Shown here: positions 1-7,428 of the stretch, one piece after another | Layout of the letters: every line of letters begins with the position of its first letter | Position numbering within the stretch: position 1 is the stretch's first letter | NCBI GenBank assembly: GCA_023264915.1 | Contig: JAHFUU010000007.1 | Span: 1-16,464, forward strand | Source of the DNA: Microthrixaceae bacterium | GTDB taxonomy: Bacteria > Actinomycetota > Acidimicrobiia > Acidimicrobiales > Acidimicrobilacustridaceae | Length of the DNA: 16,464 nucleotides | Reading direction: 5' to 3' | The notes under the pieces: model-generated | Database searches by the model: none | The model's input: only the letters and a program-made list of their open reading frames with translations | What the model was told of the DNA's origin: nothing | Program-made: the position numbers and the translations under genes

Positions 1-1284
1 ATCGTTCTCGCCGGCATGAACGCCGGCACGGGGATCCTGCTCGCGCGCGTCCTTGGCCCGGCGGGCCGCGGAACCCTCCAGGCAGTTCAGCTCTGGGGCC
101 TGCTGCTCGGGCTGGTGGCTGCCCTGGGGGTGCCCGAATCCGTCGTGTACTTCATCGCCAAGCGACGCGACGACGCCGCTGCGGTCACCACGACGGCCAT
201 GGCGGTCGGCCTTGCCAGCTCGCTGGTGTTCCTGGCCGGCGGGTGGTTCGTCGTGCCGGTGCTCCTCGGCGGCCAGTCAGAGGAGGTGAAGCAGCTCGCC
301 AGATGGTTCCTGCTGATCATCCCCGTGTACGTGATCGTGTGGATGGCCGCCTCGGCGCTTCGCGGACTCAGCTCGTTCGGCCGTTGGAACATGCTGCGGT
401 TGAGCCCGGCGATGCTGTGGCTGGTGGCGGTGACCACCGCGTGGTTGACCGGCCACTTCACCGTCAGCTTCCTCGCTGCGGGGTTCGTCGCCGCGTACTG
501 CGCGCAGATGGTGATCAACCTCACCGTGCTGTTCACATCGACATCGGGCCCCTACCGGGTCGAGGCCGACCGGTTCGCGCCGTTGTTGCGCTTCGGCATA
601 CCGGCTGCCCTCGGCTCGGTCCCCCAGCTGCTGAACCTCCAGCTCGACCAGCTGTTGCTCGCCGCGTTCGTGCCCGTCGAGGACCTCGGGCTCTACGTGG
701 CAGGGGTGGCCTGGGCGGGGGCGCTCGCTCCCCTCCTGCACGCCCTCGGTTCTGTCCTGTTCCCCCGGGTGGCCGGCGAGGCCTCCGATGAGGAGCGGAT
801 GCGCATCGTGACCAAGGGGATCCGGCTCGCTGTCGTCCTGGCTTGCGCTTCGGTGCTGATCTTGCTCGTGGTCACCCGGCCTGGGATTCGCATCGTCTTC
901 GGTGAGCAGTTCGATGCGGCTGTCGGCCCGGCGATGGTGCTGGTGGTCGCGGCGGGCGTACTGGCGGTCGCGAACGTGTTCCAGGAAGGGACGCGAGGGC
1001 TGGGGCGCCCGGCCGAGGTGCTCTGGTCCGAGTTGTCCGGTCTCGGCGCGACCGTCGTGTTGCTCGCGGTGCTGCTCCCGCGATTCGGCATCCTCGGTGC
1101 GGCCTTCGCGTCCTTGGGGGGTTACCTGGTCACCGTGATCGTGCTCGTCGTGAGGCTGCGACGCATCGCCGGCAGGCCCATCGCTGCTGACCTGACACCG
1201 CGACCATCTGATCTGCAGACCTTGATGCACGCCGTCTCTGGATCCCTGCGCCGGCGTGGAGGCACGGGCCCTCAGGACAGCTGA
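1..1284 (+). CDS. Polysaccharide flippase, Wzx-like (MOP superfamily), 5' end outside window
   Basis: This is an integral membrane protein that would flip a lipid-linked oligosaccharide repeat unit across the cytoplasmic membrane. About 427 codons are visible, with many hydrophobic helices from end to end. The stretch GILLARVLGPAGRGTLQ near the visible start is the typical end of the first helix of Wzx/MurJ-type transporters. The motif GLYVAGVAWAG falls mid-protein, where the second half of the MOP fold starts. The reading frame stays open to the first base of the window, and the ATG at 16 falls inside helix 1, so the true start is probably upstream and the gene is partial. The C-terminus is a short basic cytosolic tail. 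The gene converges with the co-polymerase/kinase gene 63 nt downstream. Family assignment is firm; the substrate is unknown. Confidence 0.85.
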   Translation: MVLAGMNAGTGILLARVLGPAGRGTLQAVQLWGLLLGLVAALGVPESVVYFIAKRRDDAAAVTTTAMAVGLASSLVFLAGGWFVVPVLLGGQSEEVKQLARWFLLIIPVYVIVWMAASALRGLSSFGRWNMLRLSPAMLWLVAVTTAWLTGHFTVSFLAAGFVAAYCAQMVINLTVLFTSTSGPYRVEADRFAPLLRFGIPAALGSVPQLLNLQLDQLLLAAFVPVEDLGLYVAGVAWAGALAPLLHALGSVLFPRVAGEASDEERMRIVTKGIRLAVVLACASVLILLVVTRPGIRIVFGEQFDAAVGPAMVLVVAAGVLAVANVFQEGTRGLGRPAEVLWSELSGLGATVVLLAVLLPRFGILGAAFASLGGYLVTVIVLVVRLRRIAGRPIAADLTPRPSDLQTLMHAVSGSLRRRGGTGPQDS

Positions 1285-1347
1285 ACGGCGGCCGTCGCCA
1301 TGCGTTCCGGTGACAGGCGGGTCGCCTTGGGCCATAGGCCGGGCCCG
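1285..1347. other. Convergent gap between flippase and kinase genes, weak dyads only
   Basis: This 63-nt gap separates two convergent genes. A short dyad, ACGGC-G-GCCGT, sits directly after the flippase stop (1285-1295). A GGGCC/GGCCC pair lies at 1329-1333 and 1342-1346. Neither is followed by a T-run on either strand, so a canonical intrinsic terminator is not evident. The dyads may be no more than G+C-rich background. Confidence 0.25.
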
Positions 1348-3159
1348 TCAGGCCGGACCTGTGCCCGAGCTCGCCGGTGAGCTCGTCACCACGCCGTCGG
1401 CGTCGAGGCTGTCTGGGTTGTCGGCTGCCGGGGGGGCTCCGTGTGCCCGATGCGCGACGGGGGACTCACCGACGACCCCGCCGGGGACCCCGTTGTCGGG
1501 CCGCGGTTCGCGAGTGGCACGCCTGGTCCAAGCACCGATGCTGGGGCGGGCCGTGCGCGAGCTGTAGGAGTAGCCGTACCTGGATGTGTAGGGCGACTGC
1601 CCCGCAGCGGTGTTCATGACGGTGCCGATGAGCGGGGCCTCGACCTGGCGCAACAGCTCGAAGGCGCGGTGCGTCTCGCTCTTGGTGGTGGCGCCAGCGG
1701 TGATGACCATGATGACCGCATCCATGAGGTCTGAAACGACCAGGGCATCTGAGACAGGCAGCACGGGAGGCGTGTCGAGCACGACTATGTCCGCCGCATC
1801 CTTGAGCGACGCGATCAGCTCGCCTGCCCTGCGACCTGCCAACAGCTCAGAAGGGTTGGGCGGCACCGGGCCCGATGCCATGAAGCGCAGGTAGGGCACG
1901 CTCTCGACCTTCTGGAGTGCATCCTCGGGCGCTATGTCACCGAGCAGGATCGACGTGAACCCGCGATCGTTCGCCAGCCCCAGGAACTCATGGACACGGG
2001 GCCGGCGGAGGTCGCAGTCGATGAGCACGACCCGCATGCCGGCACGGGCCAGAGCGACCGCTAGGTTCGTCGAGGCGGTCGTCTTGCCGTCCTGGGCTCG
2101 AGGGCTGGTCACCTGAAGCGCCTTGATGGGCGATTCGAGACCGGCGAACTGGATCGCTGTGCGAAGTCCCCGGTAGGCCTCTGCTGTCGGCGACGACGGC
2201 TTCTCGATCGAGGCCAGGTGGGCCTCGTTCCGGTCTCGCCAGTCGGTGTAGTAGGGGATGATCGCCAGGATCGGGGAGCTGTCAGTGGCGGTCTCGAGTT
2301 CTTGGCGGTTCTTGATCGAATCGTCGAGGAAGTCGACCACGAATGCAGCCGCCACACCCAGGATCAGGCCCGCCAGGAAGCCGAGCAGCGTGTCGCGCTT
2401 GACGTTGGGGCTCGAAGGGCTGTCGGCAACCTTGGCCGGGCTCACTATCTGGGGACCGCTGGCCGCAGCGTTCTCCTGGCCGACCTGCAGGTTGGACAGC
2501 GTCTTCTCCAAGGCCTGCTTCTGGGCAGACAGCGAGTCACGCTCGGCGCGCTCGGATGCGGTGCCCAGCGATGTCGTGGTCGAGCCGGGAACCTTGGCTC
2601 CCGGGAAGGGCGCGACGGTCGTGGAGGTCGAAGCCGTTGCCTGGGAATCCAAAGCAGCGAGCCGGCCGTCGATGTCGTTGATCTTGGTCTGGGTGGCCTG
2701 CGCGGTCGCCGCGTAGTCATCGACCGTGCTCTTGCGGCGTGTCTCGATGTAAGCCTCGGCGAACCGGTTCGCGGTGTCTGCCGCCTTCTGGGCGTCGGTG
2801 TTCGAAGCGGTGATCTGCATCACGCTTCCGCGCGCTGTTGCCGAAGCGGGTGCTTGAGCCTTGTAGCCCAGCTTGTCCTGAGCAGCTGCCTTGACAGCAT
2901 CGCCCTCGTAGAACTGAAGCTCGATCTCGGCAAGAAGATCGCTGTTGATGCGCTGGGTGTTGTTCGGGTCCACAGCTGGGGAGGGTCGTTGGATCAACAC
3001 CTTCGCCGTCGACGTGTAGACCGGGGTGCGGAGGATCGAGAACAACAGCGCCAGCGCGCCGATGGCGAGCATCGTTCCGAGCACGACCCACTTGCGTTGG
3101 CGGAGAACTCTGATGTACTCGCGAAGGTCGATGTCCGAAGAGCTCAGCGGGCCAGCCAT
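1348..3159 (-). CDS. Wzc-like polysaccharide co-polymerase with tyrosine autokinase (BY-kinase) domain
   Basis: This 603-residue inner-membrane protein controls chain length and export of the polysaccharide by cycles of tyrosine autophosphorylation. Residues 1-43 carry the Wzz start and TM1 (about 24-43). An extracytoplasmic part follows with an Ala/Gln-rich, helix-prone stretch (about 140-230). A Pro-containing segment then leads to TM2 (about 257-277). The cytosolic kinase has EX2RX2R (E327, R330, R333), a Walker A ending in DGKT (352-361), Walker A' VVLIDCDLRRPR (377-388) and Walker B VVLDTPP (459-465). A tyrosine cluster lies at Y524, Y528, Y530 and Y532. Two points are odd: the P-loop reads SPRAQDGKT rather than the usual PGEGKS form, and a Pro/Ser-rich tail of about 71 residues follows the tyrosines. 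The N-terminus starts just before the Wzz segment, so the ATG at 3159 fits, although no clear Shine-Dalgarno precedes it. It is transcribed divergently from the GT4 operon. Family assignment is firm. Confidence 0.92.
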   Translation of the reverse strand: MAGPLSSSDIDLREYIRVLRQRKWVVLGTMLAIGALALLFSILRTPVYTSTAKVLIQRPSPAVDPNNTQRINSDLLAEIELQFYEGDAVKAAAQDKLGYKAQAPASATARGSVMQITASNTDAQKAADTANRFAEAYIETRRKSTVDDYAATAQATQTKINDIDGRLAALDSQATASTSTTVAPFPGAKVPGSTTTSLGTASERAERDSLSAQKQALEKTLSNLQVGQENAAASGPQIVSPAKVADSPSSPNVKRDTLLGFLAGLILGVAAAFVVDFLDDSIKNRQELETATDSSPILAIIPYYTDWRDRNEAHLASIEKPSSPTAEAYRGLRTAIQFAGLESPIKALQVTSPRAQDGKTTASTNLAVALARAGMRVVLIDCDLRRPRVHEFLGLANDRGFTSILLGDIAPEDALQKVESVPYLRFMASGPVPPNPSELLAGRRAGELIASLKDAADIVVLDTPPVLPVSDALVVSDLMDAVIMVITAGATTKSETHRAFELLRQVEAPLIGTVMNTAAGQSPYTSRYGYSYSSRTARPSIGAWTRRATREPRPDNGVPGGVVGESPVAHRAHGAPPAADNPDSLDADGVVTSSPASSGTGPA

Positions 3160-3336
3160 GAGTAAGTAGATGGTAGTGCGCGGCGGCCCGCAGGCGAAGA
3201 CAGCGCGCCGGCGGTTCCGGGCCGGCCCGAAGGCCCGTTACACTGCCGGCCCGCAGCCCCGCGAGATGCCAGCCCGTGGCCTCGGGGCTCTACCCGACCC
3301 CGCCGATTCCTCGGTGTCCTCGACCCTTCCGGACAT
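3160..3336. promoter_or_regulatory. Divergent intergenic region with candidate promoters and a 12-bp palindrome
   Basis: This 177-nt spacer lies between the kinase gene (-) and the GT4 operon (+) and should hold both promoters. On the plus strand TACACT (3239-3244) matches the actinobacterial -10 pattern TANNNT and would give a leader of about 85 nt. Its -35 region, TTCCGG at 3215-3220, is a poor match. On the minus strand TACCAT (3170-3175) lies 10 nt before the kinase ATG, so that transcript could be nearly leaderless. The perfect palindrome CGGGCCGGCCCG (3218-3229) lies between the two and would overlap the plus-strand -35/-10 spacer, as an operator might. In G+C-rich DNA such dyads also arise by chance. 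No gene was seen in the spacer. Confidence 0.4.
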
Positions 3337-4440
3337 ATGAGCACGTCGACAAACAACATCGAGACGGGCCCGAACCACACCGACATCGAAGTCGCGCACC
3401 CTCCCAGGCGCGTGCTCGTGGTCGGATCACAGCTCGACGCGGTGGGCGGCATCGCCCGCTACTTGAACGCCCTGGTCGATGCCCTGGATGGGGTCTCGAG
3501 GGTCAGGGTCGTCGACCTGAAACTCGAGCCGAACGCGGTCTCGCACGCCAGAGCGTTCGCAACCACCATGGGAAGGCTCGTGGCAACTCGACCCGACCTG
3601 CTCGTGCTGGGCCACGTCGGCTTCGGGCCGATCGGGCTTGCGTGGCGACTGCTCGGAGGGCGGTACGCGGTCATGGTTTACGGCATCGACGTCTGGGGCC
3701 CCCGCACGCGGCTGATCGAGGAGACCCTTCGGCACGCGACGGCCGTGTGGCCCATCTCGTCGTTCACCGAGGTCGAGGTCCTTCGTGCCAGGCCCGGAGC
3801 GCGGACCTGTGAGCCCCTGGGTGGCTGCATCGCCGACAGCTTCTTCGTGGACCACAGGCCCGTCGACGGACCCAAGCGAGTCGTCACCGTGGCAAGCTTG
3901 CACGATCTCACCTACAAGGGCACCGACACCCTCGTCGACGCAGTGAAGCGCCTGAGCACCAAGCATCGAGTCGAGCTCCGCGTCATCGGGTCTGGCCCCG
4001 GCACGCCCGATCTGCAACGGTACGTCCGCGACCGGCACGCCGAGGATTGCGTCACGCTGATCGGACGCGTCGACGAGGAGAGGCTCATCACCGAGTACAG
4101 CCACGCGGACGCGATCGTGCTGCTGTCGCGCTTCCGTCGCGGCCCGGATCCCCAGGGCGAGGGCCTCGGACTGGTGGTCCTGGAGGCTGCCGCTTCGGGC
4201 GTCCCGGCAGTGGTCAGCTGCGAGGGCGGATCGGTGGACACCGTCATCGACGGCAGGACCGGCTTCATGGTTCCCCAAGCGGACGTGGACGCTCTCACCG
4301 AGAAGCTCGACCTGTTGTTGACCGACGGCGAGCTTGCACAATCGATGGGCATCGCGGCCCGGCAGTTCGCTGCGAGCCGACACTCGATGGGTGCCTTCGG
4401 CGAGCGGGTATCGGTGGCCCTCCAGCAGGCTTGTCGTTGA
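3337..4440 (+). CDS. Glycosyltransferase family 4 (GT-B fold)
   Basis: This is a 367-residue cytosolic, probably membrane-associated, glycosyltransferase that would add one sugar from a nucleotide-sugar donor to the lipid-linked repeat unit, probably with retention. The N-terminal Rossmann half begins with VLVVGSQLDAVGGIARYL (26-43), including the glycine loop typical of GT4. The C-terminal half has VASLHDLTYKGTDTLVDAV (185-203) and the donor-site EX7E motif, E275 to E283 in GEGLGLVVLEAAASG. Length is normal for the family. The ATG at 3337 lacks an obvious ribosome binding site. The next Rossmann-like start, a GTG in RRVLVVG, would remove about 25 residues and cannot be excluded. It is the first gene of the plus-strand operon, 31 nt before the amidotransferase gene. 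Donor and acceptor cannot be read from sequence. Confidence 0.88.
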   Translation: MSTSTNNIETGPNHTDIEVAHPPRRVLVVGSQLDAVGGIARYLNALVDALDGVSRVRVVDLKLEPNAVSHARAFATTMGRLVATRPDLLVLGHVGFGPIGLAWRLLGGRYAVMVYGIDVWGPRTRLIEETLRHATAVWPISSFTEVEVLRARPGARTCEPLGGCIADSFFVDHRPVDGPKRVVTVASLHDLTYKGTDTLVDAVKRLSTKHRVELRVIGSGPGTPDLQRYVRDRHAEDCVTLIGRVDEERLITEYSHADAIVLLSRFRRGPDPQGEGLGLVVLEAAASGVPAVVSCEGGSVDTVIDGRTGFMVPQADVDALTEKLDLLLTDGELAQSMGIAARQFAASRHSMGAFGERVSVALQQACR

Positions 4441-4463
4441 GGAGACGAGGGGTGAAGGGGACG

Positions 4464-4470
4464 AGGGGAA
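4464..4470 (+). promoter_or_regulatory. Ribosome binding site of the amidotransferase gene, in a repeated purine-rich spacer
   Basis: AGGGGAA lies just before the ATG at 4472 and selects that start over the upstream in-frame ATG at 4334, which lies inside the preceding GT4 gene. The sequence GACGAGGGG occurs twice in the spacer, at 4444-4452 and 4460-4468, so a Shine-Dalgarno-like element is present in two copies 16 nt apart. Confidence 0.55.
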
Positions 4471-4471
4471 G

Positions 4472-6262
4472 ATGTGCGGCATAGTCGGGGCGCTTTGCAC
4501 GCATCGGGCCGACCTGCGGGCCGAGATCGAGACCTTGAACATCCAGCAGGCCCACCGGGGACCAGACAACAGCGCAGTTGCCGACGAGGGCATCTGCTGG
4601 CTTGGCAACACCCGGCTCTCGATCCAGGACCCATCGGATGCGGGCAACCAACCCTTCGTCGACCCCGAGGGCCGCTACGTCACGGTGTTCAACGGTGAGG
4701 TCTACAACTTCTCGACCCTGATCGCAGACCACGATCTCAAGGTCAGGACCGGATGTGACACCGAGACCATCTCGTTGCTGTGGTCACTCCATGGGCCTGC
4801 GTGCCTTCCCCTTCTGCGCGGGATGTATGCGATCGCTGTGTTCGACAGGGTCGAGCAACGGCTCTACCTGGCCCGTGACCCGTTCGGGATCAAACCGCTG
4901 TTCTGGCGGCGCCAGCCTGACCGCATCGTCTTCGCATCCGAGGTCAAGCCCCTCTGGCGCCTTGACCGATCGCTCCCACTCTCGACAGAGGCGCTCGAGT
5001 CCTTCCTCCACTTCGGTGCTGTCGCGGCCGGGTCGTCACCTTTCACCGGGATCGAAGCGGTGAAGCCCGGTACCTGCGTCAGCTTCGGCCCCTGCCTCGA
5101 CGAACGCTTCGAGGGTCACGTCGAGCAGCTCGCCAACCCGGTCACCGATGGCGCCGCGGACCATCTCGCACCGATGGGGCCACTCGCGGCGGCACTGTTC
5201 GACTCGGTGCAGCACCATCTGGTGTCCGATGTGCCGACCGCCCTGTTGCTCTCGGCTGGTGTCGACTCCTCGGCCATCGCCTTCGCCGCGTCACGGCTCG
5301 GCGAGCCACTGCTGTGCCTCACCGTGACCGGTGCTCTGGGACAGGACGAGACCGCGCAGGCGAGGGCGACCGTCGCAGAGCTGGGCCACACCCATGAGAC
5401 GGTGCCGACGGTGCTCGATGGCAGCTCGCTGAGCCGGTTCTTCGAGGCGATGCAGCAGCCGACCGTGGACGGGCTCAACACGTTCCTCGTGTGCCGTGCC
5501 GTAGCCGCCAGCGGCTTCAAGGTCGCGCTGTCAGGGCTCGGTGGCGACGAGGCTCTCGGGGGGTACTCCACGGCCCGCCAGGCACAGCTCGCGCCCCTGC
5601 TCGCGCTGACCGATCGCCTGCCGCCAGGTGCACGGTCCGCCATGGTGAGATTCCTCAGGGAACGTGTCCCTCGCCTCGGATCGACCAAGGCGCTCAGGTT
5701 GCTGGGGCCACAGGGCCCACGAACCGCAACCGGTCTCATCGAGCTCCAGAGGGAGCTGTTCCCACCATCGACCATCAGGAACCTCGGCATCCCGGCCCAC
5801 TCCGACCCGCCGGCTCATCCCGGCATCCAGCATGGGATCCTCGACAAGATCACGGCCGCCGAGGTCCGAACGTACCTGCAACCGATGCTCCTACCTGATG
5901 CTGACGCCTTCTCCTCGGCGTCGTCGGTCGAGCTTCGCGTCCCGTTCGTGGATCGCAACTTCTTCGCAGCCGCCTCGACACGCCGCCACCTGCGCGGCAA
6001 GCGCGAGCTGGTCCGCCAGCTGGGTGATCGCTACATGGCACTGCTGGCGAGCCGGCCCAAGACCGGCTTCTCGGTTCCCATGCAGATCTGGATGGCCGAC
6101 GGCGTGCTCGCTGATCAGGTTCGCGAGGCGCAGGCATCTGACGCACCCGTCTGGTCCCACCTGGATCGAGGCCTCGGGCTCGATCTGTTGCGGCGGCCAT
6201 CCAGCCGTTGGTCTGATCGCTGGGCCCTTGCTGCCCTGGACGGATGGCTTCGAAGCCTGTGA
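4472..6262 (+). CDS. Asparagine synthetase-like glutamine amidotransferase (AsnB family)
   Basis: This 596-residue cytosolic enzyme would hydrolyse glutamine in an N-terminal Ntn domain and pass ammonia to an ATP-activated carboxylate in the C-terminal domain. The start is fixed by MCGIVGAL, which leaves Cys2 as the N-terminal nucleophile after Met removal. Other glutaminase motifs are HRGPDNSA (28-35), NTRLS (46-50), FNGEVYN (73-79) and GCDTE (94-98). The synthetase half has a PP-loop reading LSAGVDSS (260-267), SGLGGDEALGGY (354-365), VELRVPFVD (486-494) and RPKTGFSVP (528-536). The PP-loop has Ala where SGGxDS is usual. Inside a glycan operon the acceptor may be a sugar uronic acid (making a uronamide) or an amino acid substituent rather than free aspartate; this is inference. 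The last 19 nt overlap the next GT4 gene. Confidence 0.9.
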   Translation: MCGIVGALCTHRADLRAEIETLNIQQAHRGPDNSAVADEGICWLGNTRLSIQDPSDAGNQPFVDPEGRYVTVFNGEVYNFSTLIADHDLKVRTGCDTETISLLWSLHGPACLPLLRGMYAIAVFDRVEQRLYLARDPFGIKPLFWRRQPDRIVFASEVKPLWRLDRSLPLSTEALESFLHFGAVAAGSSPFTGIEAVKPGTCVSFGPCLDERFEGHVEQLANPVTDGAADHLAPMGPLAAALFDSVQHHLVSDVPTALLLSAGVDSSAIAFAASRLGEPLLCLTVTGALGQDETAQARATVAELGHTHETVPTVLDGSSLSRFFEAMQQPTVDGLNTFLVCRAVAASGFKVALSGLGGDEALGGYSTARQAQLAPLLALTDRLPPGARSAMVRFLRERVPRLGSTKALRLLGPQGPRTATGLIELQRELFPPSTIRNLGIPAHSDPPAHPGIQHGILDKITAAEVRTYLQPMLLPDADAFSSASSVELRVPFVDRNFFAAASTRRHLRGKRELVRQLGDRYMALLASRPKTGFSVPMQIWMADGVLADQVREAQASDAPVWSHLDRGLGLDLLRRPSSRWSDRWALAALDGWLRSL

Positions 6263-7401
6263 CCGACCTCCCCCACCCACGCCCGGCACGAGTTGCGGTG
6301 AACGCCGTGGGCGCTGTCATGGGGGGCGCCGCCCGCCACCTCGGACCGTTCCTCGGGGCCGTGACCGAGATCCGGCCCTCATGGACGATCCACGTCTGGA
6401 CCACCGCCGGCGCGGGTGGCTCCGGCCTGCCCCCAGGCGTGCAGTCGCACGAGGTGCCGCAGCTGTCGCGAGCACGGCGGCTCATGTGGGAGAACACCAC
6501 GCTCACCCACGCCATCGCTGAGGTGCGGGCCGACGCCTTGTTGAACCTCACCAACTCAGGCCCCCTGCGCGCCCCGATCCCGTCACTGCTCTATGAGCGC
6601 AACCCGTTGTGGTTCGACCCTCGTTGGGTCGACCGCATGACCGGCCGCGATCGGGCAGAGGCCCGGGCCCGGCGAGCACTCGCCTATGCCCAGGCGCGCT
6701 CGGCAGCCTGCGTGCTGGTTCCGTCGAGCGCCATGGCAGAGCTCCTGTGGCACTGGCCCTGGTGGCCGCGCTCCACGACGATCCGTGTGGTGCCCCACGC
6801 TGTGGATGCCTCGCGGTTCGCGTTCAGCCCCGCCCCCTGGCCGCCGCCGGCGGATCGACCTCTCCGCCTGCTCTGTGTGAGCCATGCGTCTCGCCACAAG
6901 GACCAGGCGCTGCTGGTCGAGCTGGCCGAGCGATTCAAGCGGAGGGGAACGCCGGTCGAGGTGTGGCTCACCATCGACCGCGACGACGACCCCGCGTATT
7001 TCGACGAGCTCCACAGGTCAGCACGCAGCCTCGCCGTGCAGGACCAGGTCCTCTTCCTGGGCCGGGTCCCTGACCCCGAGTCGCTCTACTCCCGTGCAGA
7101 CCTGGTGATCTCGTCCTCGATCACCGAGTCGTTCGGCTTCCCCATGGTCGAGGCCATGGCCGCCGGCAGGCCGGTGGTGGCCTCTGACATCCCTGCCAGC
7201 CGCGAGCTGGCCGGTGCGGTTGCCTCCTTCTTCTGTCCGGGTGACGCCTCCGACGCGCTCCGCGTGATCGACCAGATGCTCGACACGCCCGGCGACGTGA
7301 TCGACGAGCGGACCCGGCGGGGCCGGGCAAGGATCGAGCGACTCTCGTGGCATGGCAACGCAGCGGCGGTCATCTCCGCGATCGAGGACAGCTTCGGGTG
7401 A
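6244..7401 (+). CDS. Glycosyltransferase family 4 (GT-B fold)
   Basis: This is a 385-residue second GT4 enzyme of the operon. The first Rossmann strand and glycine loop are ARVAVNAVGAVMGGAARHL (15-33). The C-terminal half begins at LRLLCVSHASRHKDQALL (207-224). The donor-site EX7E motif is E295 to E303 in ESFGFPMVEAMAAGRPVVAS. This variant (F-x-FP-x-x-E-A-M-A-x-G-x-P-V) is typical of GT4 mannosyl- or rhamnosyltransferase-like proteins, but the sugar cannot be assigned. The chosen ATG overlaps the end of the amidotransferase gene by 19 nt, which suggests translational coupling. Its own ribosome binding site is weak. A GTG at 6298 would start nearer the first strand, but inside it. The FkbM gene follows after 26 nt. 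Confidence 0.87.
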   Translation: MASKPVTDLPHPRPARVAVNAVGAVMGGAARHLGPFLGAVTEIRPSWTIHVWTTAGAGGSGLPPGVQSHEVPQLSRARRLMWENTTLTHAIAEVRADALLNLTNSGPLRAPIPSLLYERNPLWFDPRWVDRMTGRDRAEARARRALAYAQARSAACVLVPSSAMAELLWHWPWWPRSTTIRVVPHAVDASRFAFSPAPWPPPADRPLRLLCVSHASRHKDQALLVELAERFKRRGTPVEVWLTIDRDDDPAYFDELHRSARSLAVQDQVLFLGRVPDPESLYSRADLVISSSITESFGFPMVEAMAAGRPVVASDIPASRELAGAVASFFCPGDASDALRVIDQMLDTPGDVIDERTRRGRARIERLSWHGNAAAVISAIEDSFG

Positions 7402-7428
7402 CAGGTGCCGTTCCTATAATCCCCACCA
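7393..7428 (+). promoter_or_regulatory. Candidate leaderless promoter of the FkbM gene
   Basis: A perfect TATAAT (7415-7420) ends 7 nt before the ATG at 7428, so transcription would begin at or within a base of the start codon. The interval TCCCCACC has no Shine-Dalgarno, which fits a leaderless message as is common in Actinomycetota. The -35 region (TTCGGG, 7393-7398) is a weak match. The preceding gene ends at 7401, so part of the promoter overlaps its stop. Confidence 0.55.

Noticed and set aside
277..1335. Long open frame opposite the flippase (352 codons, minus strand)
   Set aside because: It is Arg/Gln/His/Gly-rich with no domain pattern and lies wholly antisense to a clear membrane protein. 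In G+C-rich DNA such open antisense frames are expected.
1285..1346. Intrinsic terminator between the flippase and kinase genes
   Set aside because: Only short GC dyads are present and neither strand has a T-run after them.
2218..3165. 315-codon plus-strand frame opposite the Wzz part of the kinase gene
   Set aside because: Composition is low-complexity Arg/Leu/Gly with no motif, and the opposite strand encodes an intact, recognisable protein.
4334..4471. Upstream extension of the amidotransferase frame (46 codons)
   Set aside because: The enzyme needs Cys as residue 2, which only the ATG at 4472 provides; the extension lies mostly inside the GT4 gene.
3427..4647. 406-codon minus-strand frame across the first GT4 gene and the amidotransferase start
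   Set aside because: It spans two well-supported plus-strand genes and their spacer, with no domain pattern.
7398..7403. GTGACA as a -35 box for the TATAAT at 7415
   Set aside because: The spacing is only 11 nt, too short for a normal -35/-10 pair.
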